DNA of 64,000 bases from Pacificoceanicola sp049803835 (GCF_049803835.1 NZ_JBNAGK010000015.1:85223-149222), one strand, 5' to 3'. Positions 19,782 through 28,558 are shown, counted from the stretch's first letter. The notes: generated by a model not told the origin, from the sequence alone. Numbers and translations: made by a program.

Positions 19782-20123
19782 GGGATCACCTCTTGGCAGG
19801 ACGGCAGGGGGTATCACGCCGATGACTCGGCTGAGGACCCGCAAATTGTCGTGCGTTATAGACATGCGCCGTGTGGGTTCAACCCCATATGGACCGTTGA
19901 TGCCGGGTTCTTTGACCGCTTGCGCGGCGGGGGCTCTGCCCCCATGCCCTGCGGGCTCCCCCGGGATATTTCAGGCAAGAGGAAACGGGGCGATTGCGCG
20001 CCTTTTCGGCGTGGGACATGCGGGCAAATTGGTCAAAGGGAGGCGATTCCCTTGACTTTCGCCCCCCAGACAGGTGTATCCGCGCCTGACCTCCCTTTCC
20101 GGCCTTTGACGAAGGATCCCGAC
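19782..20123. other. Divergent intergenic region with a palindromic repeat
   Basis: About 340 bases separate the carB and aspS start codons. No gene is seen. The region holds a palindromic element at 19925-19988 (described separately) and must contain the two divergent promoters, which I could not place with confidence. Confidence 0.5.
19925..19988 (+). repeat. Palindromic intergenic repeat (GGTATTT-type), copy 1
   Basis: GGGGGCTCTGCCCCC is a palindrome and is followed by CCTGCGGGCTCCCCCGGG, ATATTT and a purine-rich AGAGGAAACGGGG tail. The same architecture (G-rich palindrome, C-run, G-G-x-TATTT, then CAAGAGA-like tail) recurs at 30240-30306 and, reversed, at 31636-31680. Confidence 0.65.
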
Positions 20124-21905
20124 ATGCACGCCTATCGCAGCCACACCTGCGCCGCTCTGACCAAGGACAACGTCGGCGAGACCGTCCGCCTTTCCGGCTG
20201 GGTGCACCGCATCCGGGATCACGGCGGCATCCTCTTCATCGACCTGCGCGACCATTACGGCGTCACGCAGGTGCTCTGCGATCCGGATTCGCCGGTGTTC
20301 TCGGCCATGGAGAAGGTGCGCTCCGAATGGTGCATCCGCATCGACGGCTTGGTGAAGGCGCGGGACCCGGAATTGGTAAACCCGAAACTTCCGACCGGCG
20401 AGATCGAGGTCTTCGTGCGCGACCTGGAGGTGCTGGGCGCGGCGGACGAGTTGCCGCTCATCGTCTTCGGCGATCAGGAGTATCCGGAGGAAACCCGTCT
20501 CAAGTACCGCTTCCTCGATCTGCGCCGCGAGTCGATGCAGAAGAACATGACCCTGCGCTCCGACGTCGTCGCCTCCATGCGCAAGCGGATGTGGGACAAG
20601 GGGTTCCGCGAGTTCCAGACGCCGATCATCACCGCCTCCTCGCCCGAGGGCGCGCGCGACTTCCTCGTGCCGTCGCGTCTGCACCCGGGCAAGTTCTACG
20701 CCCTGCCGCAGGCCCCGCAGCAGTTCAAGCAGCTGATCATGGTCTCCGGCTTCGACAAGTATTTCCAGATCGCGCCCTGTTTCCGCGACGAGGACCCGCG
20801 GGCCGACCGCTCGCCGACGGACTTCTACCAGCTCGACATGGAAATGAGCTTCGTCGAGCAGCAGGACATCTTCGATACGATCTCCCCGGTCATCGCGGGT
20901 GTGTTCGAGGAGTTCGGCGGCGGCCGCAAGGTCGATGCGCCCGAAAGCTGGCCTCAGATTGCCTACAAGGACGCGGCGCTGAAATACGGCACCGACAAGC
21001 CCGACCTGCGCAACCCGATCGAGATGCAGGACGTCTCCGAGCATTTCGCGGGGTCTGGCTTTGCGATCTTCGCAAAGCTGCTGGAGCAGGAGGGTACGCA
21101 GATCCGCGCGATCCCCGCGCCCACGGGCGGCAGCCGCAAGTTCTGTGACCGCATGAATGCCTTTGCGCAGAAAGAGGGCCTGCCGGGCATGGGGTATATC
21201 TTCTGGCGAGAGACAGATGGCGCGATGGAAGCCGCCGGTCCCCTCGCCAAGAACATCGGCCCGGAGCGCACCGAGGCGATCCGCCAGCAGCTCGGCCTCG
21301 GCGTGGGTGACGCGGCCTTCTTCCTCGGCGGCAAACCCGCCGCCTTCGAGCGCGTCGCGGGCAAGGCGCGAGACGTGATCGGCGCGGAACTCGGCCTGAC
21401 CGACACCAACCGCTTCGCCTTCGCCTGGATCGTCGACTTCCCGATCTACGAACGCGACGAGGAGACGGGCGAGATCGACTTCGAGCACAATCCCTTCTCC
21501 ATGCCGCAGGGCGGGATGGAGGCGCTGAATGGCGATCCGATGGCGGTGAAGGGCTTCCAATATGACCTCGCCTGCAACGGCTACGAGCTGGTCTCCGGCG
21601 CGATCCGGAACCACAAGCCGGAGGTGATGCTCAAGGCCTTCGAACTGGCGGGCTATGGCGCGGACGAGGTGAAGGCCCGCTTCGGCGCGCTGTTCAACGC
21701 CTTCCACTACGGCGCCCCGCCGCACGGCGGCTGCGCGGCGGGCATCGACCGCATCGTCATGCTGCTTGCCGATCAGCAGAACATCCGCGAGGTCATCATG
21801 TTCCCGATGAACCAGCGGGCCGAGGACCTGATGATGAACGCGCCGAGCGATCCGACCTCGGATCAGCTCATGGAGCTGGGTCTGCGGGTGATCCCGCGCG
21901 ACTGA
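20124..21905 (+). CDS. aspS: Aspartyl-tRNA synthetase
   Basis: A 593-residue class II aminoacyl-tRNA synthetase of the bacterial (GAD-containing) type. An N-terminal OB anticodon-binding domain (1-105, with the GWVHRIRDHGG motif) precedes the catalytic core with motif 1 near 150, motif 2 as FRDED near 222 and the motif 3 end GGCAAGIDRIVM near 540. The inserted GAD domain spans about 295-420. Alphaproteobacterial AspRS is often non-discriminating and feeds Asn-tRNA through GatCAB, but that cannot be decided from this sequence alone. A strong terminator follows the gene. Confidence 0.97.
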   Translation: MHAYRSHTCAALTKDNVGETVRLSGWVHRIRDHGGILFIDLRDHYGVTQVLCDPDSPVFSAMEKVRSEWCIRIDGLVKARDPELVNPKLPTGEIEVFVRDLEVLGAADELPLIVFGDQEYPEETRLKYRFLDLRRESMQKNMTLRSDVVASMRKRMWDKGFREFQTPIITASSPEGARDFLVPSRLHPGKFYALPQAPQQFKQLIMVSGFDKYFQIAPCFRDEDPRADRSPTDFYQLDMEMSFVEQQDIFDTISPVIAGVFEEFGGGRKVDAPESWPQIAYKDAALKYGTDKPDLRNPIEMQDVSEHFAGSGFAIFAKLLEQEGTQIRAIPAPTGGSRKFCDRMNAFAQKEGLPGMGYIFWRETDGAMEAAGPLAKNIGPERTEAIRQQLGLGVGDAAFFLGGKPAAFERVAGKARDVIGAELGLTDTNRFAFAWIVDFPIYERDEETGEIDFEHNPFSMPQGGMEALNGDPMAVKGFQYDLACNGYELVSGAIRNHKPEVMLKAFELAGYGADEVKARFGALFNAFHYGAPPHGGCAAGIDRIVMLLADQQNIREVIMFPMNQRAEDLMMNAPSDPTSDQLMELGLRVIPRD

Positions 21906-21930
21906 CCCAGAGCGACAAGACCCCAAGAGA

Positions 21931-21965
21931 AAGCCCCGCAGCCAGTCCGTTGCGGGGCTTTTTCG
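21931..21965 (+). terminator. Terminator after aspS
   Basis: AAGCCCCGCA pairs with TGCGGGGCTT across a ten-base loop, followed by TTTTC. It lies 26 bases after the aspS stop and just beyond the converging small membrane gene, which it may also serve. Confidence 0.88.
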
Positions 21966-21986
21966 TGCCGATTCCGACCGCTGCGA

Positions 21987-22220
21987 TCAGGAGGCGAGTT
22001 CGGACGCGATCACGACCGAGCCGTATGCGAAAACGAGGCCGAACATGACCAGGGCGGTGATGCCGAGCACGACAAGGCGAGCCTTCTCATCCTGGCGCCG
22101 CGCGACCTCTTCACCGGCGATTTCCAACGTCTTGCGCGATACACTGCGCTTCACCATTATCAAGGGCAGCATCAGACAGATCGTGACTGCTACCATTACC
22201 AGAGAGGCTTGTGTCCCCAT
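21987..22220 (-). CDS. Small two-helix membrane protein of unknown function
   Basis: A 77-residue protein with two transmembrane segments (about 5-22 and 50-72) joined by a charged cytoplasmic-type loop containing RKTLEIAGEEVARRQDEKARL. I do not recognise the family. The ATG at 22220 is preferred because a GGAGTGAAGG purine tract precedes it; an upstream Met at 22265 would add 15 residues with no hydrophobic or ribosome-site support. It lies between aspS and a response regulator. Confidence 0.65.
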   Translation of the reverse strand: MGTQASLVMVAVTICLMLPLIMVKRSVSRKTLEIAGEEVARRQDEKARLVVLGITALVMFGLVFAYGSVVIASELAS

Positions 22221-22393
22221 CGCCTTCACTCCGTTGCTTGATTTCAACGAATGATTGCAGGGCAATTGTGGCCCTTCTGCGTTCCGTGTGGGGGATTTTT
22301 ACGGATTGTTAACCATCATTGCGGCACGGCTGCCATGAAACTCATGCACCTCGCATATTATCTCCTGGTTTGGGAGGGACATTTCCGCCCCGC

Positions 22394-23113
22394 TCAAATC
22401 GCAACTTTCTCCGACAACCTGTCGTGGATAAGCGCCGCGACCCGGGCGACGACGGACTGAATCGGGCGGCCGTTGGCGCGGGCGTCGGACAGATCCTTCG
22501 CCGCCACTTCCAGCGGCGCATCTCCGGCACTCATCGCAACGCCACGCAGGAATTGCGCCACGTAGTCCAGCATTCGGCCATCGCCCCGCGAATCGAGCAC
22601 CTCCGCCGCGTGGGCCATGTCGTCGCGGAATGACAGCGGATCGGGGTGAATGGGATCATTGCTGACCAGGCGCGGGCCGCTCGGCTGGCGCTCCGGCGGC
22701 AGGGCAGAGAGGATCTTGCTCTGAAAGACGACAACCGACTCGATGGGCTTCGCCAGGAAGCCATCGGCCCCGGCGGCCATCGCCACGTCCTCGGAGAAAG
22801 TGTCACCGCTGGTGCCCAGCACCACGTCGATCCGGGGTGTGGCGTTTACCAGTTCCGCGATCAAGTCGGCCCCGGAGCCGTCCGGCAGGCCCAGGTCCAC
22901 GATCACGACAGAGGGGCGATAGACCTGCAGGTGGCGGCGCGCGGAGGCCATACAGTCGGCGCGGCGGATGCGGGCACCGGAGCGCAGGCACAGGAGGCGC
23001 ATGGCATCGCAGGCATAGCGGCTGTCCTCCACCACGAGGACCGTGAGCCCGAGCAGCGGGCGCGTGGCGGTCGGACGGCGGTAGGATTCGAGTGGGTCGG
23101 CGTAGTCGTCCAT
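22394..23113 (-). CDS. Response regulator receiver protein
   Basis: A 239-residue protein with one CheY-like receiver domain (about 22-140). The acidic pair is Glu29-Asp30, the phosphorylatable Asp73 is in IVDLGLPDGSG, the Thr/Ser switch is in LGTSGD, and Lys is in GFLAKPI. The C-terminal 100 residues are helical and contain HAAEVLDSRGDGRMLDYVAQFL. That segment resembles a histidine phosphotransfer-like or unknown output module rather than a DNA-binding domain. The start follows GGAG at eight bases. No partner kinase is adjacent. Confidence 0.88.
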   Translation of the reverse strand: MDDYADPLESYRRPTATRPLLGLTVLVVEDSRYACDAMRLLCLRSGARIRRADCMASARRHLQVYRPSVVIVDLGLPDGSGADLIAELVNATPRIDVVLGTSGDTFSEDVAMAAGADGFLAKPIESVVVFQSKILSALPPERQPSGPRLVSNDPIHPDPLSFRDDMAHAAEVLDSRGDGRMLDYVAQFLRGVAMSAGDAPLEVAAKDLSDARANGRPIQSVVARVAALIHDRLSEKVAI

Positions 23114-23259
23114 CTGAAGTCTCCATTGGCAGCGGTTCAACATGGTGAACACGTCGAGGTGAACAAGCGGTTAAAGGACGCACCGCCTTGTCGCGAGACC
23201 GGCCAGACGCCATAACCTGCGGCAAACCAGTCGCACCTTCTGACAGTTGGAGAGCCCCC

Positions 23260-23664
23260 ATGATCGGACGTCTGAACCACGTTGCCATCGCCGTTCCGGA
23301 CCTCGACGCCGCCGCGGACCAGTACCGCAACGCCCTTGGGGCGAAGGTCGGCGCACCGCAGGACGAGCCCGATCACGGCGTCACCGTGATCTTCATCGAA
23401 CTGCCGAACACCAAGATCGAACTGCTGTATCCGCTTGGAGAAGACAGTCCGATCAAGGGCTTCCTCGACAAGAACCCCTCCGGCGGCATTCACCATGTCT
23501 GCTATGAGGTCGACGACATCCTCGCCGCGCGGGATCACCTGAAGGCGACGGGCGCAAGGGTTCTCGGCAGCGGCGAGCCGAAGATCGGCGCCCACGGCAA
23601 GCCGGTGCTGTTCCTGCATCCCAAGGACTTCAACGGCTGCCTCGTGGAACTGGAGCAGGTCTGA
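23260..23664 (+). CDS. mce: Methylmalonyl-CoA epimerase
   Basis: A 134-residue vicinal-oxygen-chelate fold enzyme that epimerises (2S)- and (2R)-methylmalonyl-CoA in propionate breakdown to succinyl-CoA. Metal-binding residues fit the family: His7 in NHVAIAV, His79 in GGIHHVCYEV and Glu130 in CLVELE. The length is typical. The stop overlaps the start of the DUF1467 gene (TGATG), so the two are coupled; this mce-DUF1467 pairing is common in Rhodobacterales as I recall it. Confidence 0.93.
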   Translation: MIGRLNHVAIAVPDLDAAADQYRNALGAKVGAPQDEPDHGVTVIFIELPNTKIELLYPLGEDSPIKGFLDKNPSGGIHHVCYEVDDILAARDHLKATGARVLGSGEPKIGAHGKPVLFLHPKDFNGCLVELEQV

Positions 23665-23957
23665 TGGGCATCACCTCCGGCATCGTGCTCTACGCCGTGC
23701 TCTGGTTCCTGACCTTCCTGGTCGTGATCCCGATTCGCCTCCAGACCCAGGGCGATCTCGGCGAGATCGTCCCCGGCACCCATGCGGGCAGCCCCGAGGT
23801 ACACAACCTCAAGAAGAAGGCGTGGATCACCACTGGCGTGGCCGCGGTGATCTGGGCCATCCTGGCGACGATCATCCTGTCAGGCTGGATCAGCGTGCGT
23901 GACATCGACAGCGTCATGGGCCAGCGCATGAGCCCTGCAACCTCCGAAGGTCAGTAG
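23664..23957 (+). CDS. DUF1467-family membrane protein
   Basis: A 97-residue protein with two transmembrane helices (about 5-24 and 53-75). The first helix ends with the VVIPIRLQTQGDxGEIVPGT motif that marks DUF1467, and LKKKAW begins the second half. The function of the family is unknown. It overlaps the mce stop by one base and is probably co-transcribed with it. Confidence 0.9.
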   Translation: MGITSGIVLYAVLWFLTFLVVIPIRLQTQGDLGEIVPGTHAGSPEVHNLKKKAWITTGVAAVIWAILATIILSGWISVRDIDSVMGQRMSPATSEGQ

Positions 23958-24410
23958 CAGGCAACGGCGCGGGAACCCTGACTCCGTTGAACCGCGCGTC
24001 CCTCGACGTGCGCCGCGGCGAAGTGCCGGGCATCGTCGGCATCCTGAGTCCGTCCGAACGCATGGCGGCCTGGGATCGCCACGATCCGCGTCGTGAGGGC
24101 GGTCTTGTCGGAGACTGGAAGTGGTCTTGGATCTTCGACCAGTTTGTCGCCGTGCTGAGCGACGGCATTGGTTTCATTTCAGGCGGCAAGAATAAGGTCC
24201 GGAGAGAGAGAGAATCCCGTGCCTCGTCCGGCGTCATGATCCCATGTGATGCGTGCGGGCGTCTTTCGGTGTCGGGACTCATCCGGCCATCAGCCCCTCC
24301 CGGGCTTCGGAACCGGTTGCGAAGGCGCTCCGGCGGACGCATTCGTATGTCAGGGCCACTCGATCTTCCGCTTGTCTACCGCCCGGCAGTGCAATTCTGA
24401 AAGAAATGTC

Positions 24411-24521
24411 CCGAGAGGGCGGCCGGTTCGGGCGGGTCATGGACAACCCCTTGAGAAGGCACCGGTAACGCCTGTGCTACGGGTGGTTGTTGCCAACCAC
24501 CGGCCCTTGGTCCCCTCTCGG
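24411..24521. ncRNA. Candidate structured RNA of about 110 nt
   Basis: CCGAGAGGG at 24411 pairs with CCCTCTCGG at 24513 (nine bp). Inside it GGCCGG pairs with CCGGCC (24421-24426 with 24500-24505), and the interior contains small hairpins, including GGTGGTTG with CAACCACC. A closing stem, internal loops and apical hairpins suggest a stable RNA; a 6S-like regulatory RNA is one possibility by shape only. The strand cannot be chosen from symmetry, and no promoter was identified. Confidence 0.35.
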
Positions 24522-24604
24522 AATCATGCTTCGCATAACCCTGTCACGCAGGGAATCAGCACCAGTCGCATGAGCAGAGGTGGTCAATCGGCGCGTACAT
24601 CGGG

Positions 24605-24628
24605 ACCCTGACCCTGACCCTGACCCTG
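24605..24628 (+). repeat. Four tandem ACCCTG hexamers
   Basis: Four perfect copies of ACCCTG are followed by a partial ACCCG. The unit has the same composition as a eukaryotic telomere-type repeat, but here it is a short microsatellite in a gene-free gap and could be phase-variable or a polymerase slippage product. Confidence 0.85.
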
Positions 24629-24680
24629 ACCCGCCATACAGCGCTCATCGCGACACGCCGCACCTGCGTCACGGTCGAAG

Positions 24681-24713
24681 GTGAGTAAAGTTTTAGCCTA
24701 AAACTTTGCTCAC
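24681..24713. terminator. TTTTA-GCC-TAAAA palindrome at the end of the MotB-like gene
   Basis: AAAGTTTTA pairs with TAAAACTTT around a GCC loop, and the stem extends outward to GTGAG/CTCAC with one wobble. It overlaps the stop codon of the minus-strand gene. The same TTTTA-GNC-TAAAA core with CTCACC next to it occurs after the gene ending at 45906. Confidence 0.55.
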
Positions 24714-27391
24714 CGCTCGGTCAGCTTGAGCTCGATCCGCCGGTTCTGCGCCCGGGCCTCCGGGGTATCCGCCGGGTTGACCGGCTGATACTGGCCAAAG
24801 CCATTGGCGGCGAGGCGGTTGGGCGGGATGTCCAGGAAGTCGGTCATGAAGCGCACGACCGACAACGCCCGTTCCTGGCTAAGCTCCCAGTTGTCCTGGA
24901 ACCGACCGCCAATGCGCACCGGCACGTCGTCGGTATGGCCATCGACGCGGATGATCCAGTCGATGTCGCTCGGGATCTCGGACGACACGTCGCGCAGGAT
25001 GTCCGCGACATTCGCGATCTGGGCCTTGCCCGCGTCGGACAGCTCCGCGTCGCCCAGCTGGAAAAGAACTTCGGATGAAAAGACGAAGCGGTCGCCCTCG
25101 ATACGGATACCCTCGCGGTCTCCGACCACGTCACGCAGCCGACCGAAGAATTCCGAGCGGTATTTCTCCAGATCCTTCGCCTGCGCTTCGAGACGGATGC
25201 GCTCAGCCTCTTCCAACTGGCGGCGGCGACGCTCCTCGGCGGCCACCCGCGCCAGCGCCGCGTTCAGTTCCGAGCCAAGATTTTGCAACTGAACCTGTGC
25301 CGCCTCGTCGGAGGCTTTGCTGGCATTAAGCAGTCCTTGCAACTCACCGAGCTGCTGGCGCAGCGCGGCAACCTGCTGGTTCAGCAATTCCGCCTGTTTC
25401 TGCGCCTGCGTCGCCCGTTCGTCGGAGACGGCCAGTTCCTTGCGCGCCTCGGACAGCAGAACCTGCCGCTCCTCGGCTTCGCTCAGGCGGGTCTCTGCGC
25501 GGGCCTCGGCGGCCTTCTGGGCGGCGAGGGCGGCGGTGAGCCGGTCGCGGACCTCCTCCGCACTGGCGTCGGAGGCCATCCGGGCGGCAAGTGCGGCGGC
25601 GAGGCGTTCTTCGAGTGACCTTGCGTCATCGACCCGCTCCGCCGCGCGGGCTTCGGCCTCGGCGAGGGCCTTTCGCAGGGTGGCAATTTGCGTGTCGCGC
25701 TCCGCCAGACGGCCGCGCAGGGCCCGGACTTCGGCCGTCAACTGCGCCGTCTCGACGGCGGCGGCGTTCTCGGAGCCCAGCTGCGCTTCGAGTTGGTTGA
25801 CGCGGATGGCGCTGTCTTCGGCCTGACGCCGGGCGGTGTCCAGATCGGAGCGCAGTTGCGCCACCTCTCCCTCAAGCGACGCGATCTCGTCGCCTTGCGC
25901 CCCCTCCCGGATTTGCGTGTCCGACAGGCGGGCGAGGAGCGTGGCATTGCGATCCTCGAGGTCGCTCAATGCGGTCTGGGCGGCGTTTGCCTCCCCCCGC
26001 GCGGTGGCCAGCGCGGTCTCCAGCCGGGCTTTTTCCGCACGCAGCGCATCCAGCGCCGCGCCGCCGTCTTCGGCCGCGCCCTGTGCCGTGGCGAGGTCGG
26101 CGACCAGCGCATCGTTGCGGGCGCGCAGGGCGGCAAGTTCGGTCTGCAAAGCTTCGGCTTCGGTGATCCGGGCGAGGGCCGCGGCCAGTTGCGCCGACAG
26201 GTCGGAAAGGCGGGTTTCGGCGGCGTCGCTGGCGCCCCGCGCCGTGGCGAGGTCGCGCTCGGTCGCTTCACGGGCTTTCTGCGCCTCGTCCAGCGCCCGC
26301 TCGGCGGCGACACGGGCGGCCCGTTCGTCGGCCAGATCCTCGCGCAACGTGGCGAGGCGGTCATCGGTTTCAGCACCGGCGGCACGAGTGTCGGCCAGCG
26401 TGGCAGACAGTTGCGCGATCTCGGCAACGGCGGCGTCGAGCCGGTCCTGCAGACCCTGTGCCTCCTGCTCGCCAGAAACCAGTGCGGCGGCAAGACGGGC
26501 GTTGAGATCGCTTTCGGCTTCGCGGGCGGCGGCCAGCAGGGTCAGCGTGTCCTCGGCTTTCCGACGTTCCGCTTCGAGCGCGAGGGTCATGGAGGTGAGT
26601 TCCGCATCCGCCTCCTCGAGCCGCTTGCGCAGCGCCGCCGCGGCCTCCGCCTCCAGCAGCTTCTGCTCCTCCTCCGCGGTCAGGGCCTCGCTCAGGTCGT
26701 CGACTCGTCCGGAGAGCACAGTGATCTGCTCCTCGGCGGCGGCCTTTTCCCTGCGCAGGTCAGCCAGCAACGCCTCCAGCGCATCGCGCCGAGCGGTGAG
26801 TTCGTCGCGGGCCGTGGTCAGCGCGGCGGCATCGTCTCGGGCGGCGTCGCGTTCTGATAGCAGCGCGGCGACCTGGCTTTCGAAGTCGGTGATCCGGCCT
26901 TCGGCCTCGGCCAGCGCGGCATCCCGTGCCGCCACATCGTCCCGCGCGGAATCCCGTTGCAGCAGAAGCGCGGCCACCTGCGCTTCGAAATCGGTGATCT
27001 TGCCCTCTGCATCGGCCAAAGCGGCGTCCCGCGCGGCAAGGTCAGCGGCCTGGCGGTCCCGGGTGGCGGTCAGCGTGTCGATCAAGCGCAGCTGTTCGGC
27101 GAGGCGCGTCTCTGCATCCGAAAGGGTGCCTTCCAGTTCTCCAAGCTGGCTCGTCAACGCCGTGTTGCGGCGTTCCTGCACGCCCAGCGCCTGCGCGAGG
27201 GCGGCAATCTCGGTGGAGAGCGAATTCAGCTGATCCTCCTGCCCGGTGATGGTCTCGCGCAGGACGAACTGGATGATCATGAAGATCGACAGCACGAAGG
27301 TCAGCACCAGCAACAGCCCGGTCATGGCATCCACGAACCCGGGCCAGATGTTAGCCTGGAAGCGTTGTCCGGTGCGGCGCGATAGGGCCAT
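24710..27391 (-). CDS. MotB-like OmpA protein with a very long coiled coil
   Basis: An 893-residue inner-membrane protein. A short cytoplasmic start is followed by one transmembrane helix (about 20-43) that begins with Asp21 in FVDAMTGLLLVL, equivalent to the proton-binding Asp of MotB. A coiled coil of some 650 residues (about 50-740) is built from Ala/Glu/Leu/Arg-rich heptads with internal near-repeats such as AALLxERDxARDD. A C-terminal OmpA-like peptidoglycan-binding domain (about 760-893, with GHTDDVP and the final NRRIELKLTER) completes it. It is the partner of the upstream MotA/TolQ-like gene. The coiled coil should hold the wall-binding domain far from the membrane. Confidence 0.85.
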   Translation of the reverse strand: MALSRRTGQRFQANIWPGFVDAMTGLLLVLTFVLSIFMIIQFVLRETITGQEDQLNSLSTEIAALAQALGVQERRNTALTSQLGELEGTLSDAETRLAEQLRLIDTLTATRDRQAADLAARDAALADAEGKITDFEAQVAALLLQRDSARDDVAARDAALAEAEGRITDFESQVAALLSERDAARDDAAALTTARDELTARRDALEALLADLRREKAAAEEQITVLSGRVDDLSEALTAEEEQKLLEAEAAAALRKRLEEADAELTSMTLALEAERRKAEDTLTLLAAAREAESDLNARLAAALVSGEQEAQGLQDRLDAAVAEIAQLSATLADTRAAGAETDDRLATLREDLADERAARVAAERALDEAQKAREATERDLATARGASDAAETRLSDLSAQLAAALARITEAEALQTELAALRARNDALVADLATAQGAAEDGGAALDALRAEKARLETALATARGEANAAQTALSDLEDRNATLLARLSDTQIREGAQGDEIASLEGEVAQLRSDLDTARRQAEDSAIRVNQLEAQLGSENAAAVETAQLTAEVRALRGRLAERDTQIATLRKALAEAEARAAERVDDARSLEERLAAALAARMASDASAEEVRDRLTAALAAQKAAEARAETRLSEAEERQVLLSEARKELAVSDERATQAQKQAELLNQQVAALRQQLGELQGLLNASKASDEAAQVQLQNLGSELNAALARVAAEERRRRQLEEAERIRLEAQAKDLEKYRSEFFGRLRDVVGDREGIRIEGDRFVFSSEVLFQLGDAELSDAGKAQIANVADILRDVSSEIPSDIDWIIRVDGHTDDVPVRIGGRFQDNWELSQERALSVVRFMTDFLDIPPNRLAANGFGQYQPVNPADTPEARAQNRRIELKLTER

Positions 27392-27394
27392 GGT

Positions 27395-28558
27395 TCAGCC
27401 CCCGGCCCGTTTCACGATGGTCGCAAGGTGGCGCGACATGGTGTGGATTTCCGTGCGCAACTCGGCCATGCTCTCCTGCCGCCCGGCGCTGATCTCCTCC
27501 AGCAGGCGCAGCATCTGGACGTCGATCGAGCGCAGGCGCATCCGGCTTTCCGCATCCAGCCCCTCGTTCGATTCCTTTGAGCGGATGGCCTCGGCCAGTT
27601 GCTCCTGCCCGTCGGCGATACGCGCCATGGAGGAGGCTGTCGGCGCGGTGGCCTCCATGCGTTCGGTCATGCGTTCGATGGAATCGGCCAACTGACCCAG
27701 CCGGTTGTCCACCTCCGAGCGGCCCTGTTCGGACTGGGCGAAAAGGTATTGCAGGGTCTCGATCTGCTCGGCCATGCGGTCGAGCACAACGCCTGCCGCA
27801 CCCAGGTCCGGGCCATCGCTGTCGGAGGAAAAGCCGAGCCGGGTGATGGAGGAAAGCCATTCCTCCAACTCCCGGTAGAAGCGATTCTGCCCGTGACCGG
27901 CAAAAAGTTCCAGCAACCCGACGATCAGCGAGCAGGCCAGACCGAGCAGCGAGGAGGCGAAGGCCACGCCCATGCCGCCAAGCTGACTTTCAAGCCCGGT
28001 CATCAGCCGCCCGAACACCGCTGTCCCGCTCTCGCCCTCCTGCGGCGCGAGGCTGCGGATGGTGTCGACCAACGCCGGAACTGTCGTGGCGAGACCGTAG
28101 AACGTCCCGAGAAGTCCGAGGAAAATCAACAGGCTGACGATGTAGCGAGTGATTTCCCGGGCTTCGTCGATCCGCGTGGCAACGGAATCGAGAATGGAGC
28201 GGGTGGAGGTGGTGGTGATCTGCATCCGCTTGTCCCGGCGGCGCAACAGCGCGGCGAGCGGGGCGAGCAGAAGCGGCGCCTGGGCCCGCTGGCCCTGATC
28301 GCCGGGCTTCGCGAATTGCTCGATCCAGCGCACGGAGGAGATCAGCTGCACCACCTGGTAGAAGCAGGCCAGCACCCCGAGAATGAAGACAAAGAAGATG
28401 AACCCGTTCAGGTACGGGTTGGATTCGAAGACAGGCAAGACCCGCGGCAGCGCGAGAAATCCTCCCGCACAGGAGAGCGCCAGCACGATCAGCATCAGCG
28501 CGACCTGCCGGACGGGTTGTGAAAAATGTAGCTCGGCCTCGAGGTCGGGCTGGTCCAT
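27395..28558 (-). CDS. MotA/TolQ/ExbB-like proton channel subunit
   Basis: A 387-residue inner-membrane protein with four transmembrane helices (about 18-38, 50-72, 138-160 and 194-220). A large cytoplasmic region lies between helices 2 and 3, and a long helical C-terminal tail spans 230-387. GLLGTFYGLATTVPAL in helix 3 and GMGVAFASSLLGL in helix 4 are the pore-lining signature of MotA/TolQ/ExbB. It lies three bases upstream of the MotB-like gene, so the two should form a stator-type complex. The pair resembles the ZorA/ZorB arrangement, but no Zorya nuclease genes are near and Rhodobacterales genomes generally carry such a pair, so a cell-envelope role is more likely. Confidence 0.85.
   Translation of the reverse strand: MDQPDLEAELHFSQPVRQVALMLIVLALSCAGGFLALPRVLPVFESNPYLNGFIFFVFILGVLACFYQVVQLISSVRWIEQFAKPGDQGQRAQAPLLLAPLAALLRRRDKRMQITTTSTRSILDSVATRIDEAREITRYIVSLLIFLGLLGTFYGLATTVPALVDTIRSLAPQEGESGTAVFGRLMTGLESQLGGMGVAFASSLLGLACSLIVGLLELFAGHGQNRFYRELEEWLSSITRLGFSSDSDGPDLGAAGVVLDRMAEQIETLQYLFAQSEQGRSEVDNRLGQLADSIERMTERMEATAPTASSMARIADGQEQLAEAIRSKESNEGLDAESRMRLRSIDVQMLRLLEEISAGRQESMAELRTEIHTMSRHLATIVKRAGG

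Larger units (their letters stand above)
23958..24680. other. Gene-free stretch of about 720 bases
   Basis: Open frames on both strands exist here but show no family resemblance, no good ribosome sites and mixed codon quality, so I call no protein. The region contains a GAGAGAGAGA run near 24203, a long-range paired structure at 24411-24521 and an ACCCTG tandem repeat at 24605-24628. Such a long empty stretch is rare in this otherwise dense window. Confidence 0.5.

Noticed and set aside
23987..24400. Possible 137-residue protein in the gene-free gap
   Set aside because: No ribosome site, no recognisable domain, irregular codon pattern and an antisense frame of similar quality.
24605..24628. 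Short CRISPR-like repeats
   Set aside because: Units of six bases without spacers are a microsatellite; no CRISPR repeats or cas genes occur in the window.
24710..28558. Zorya anti-phage system (ZorA/ZorB-like pair)
   Set aside because: No ZorC/ZorD or ZorE-type genes flank the pair; the neighbours are ordinary genes and the long coiled coil lies on the MotB side.
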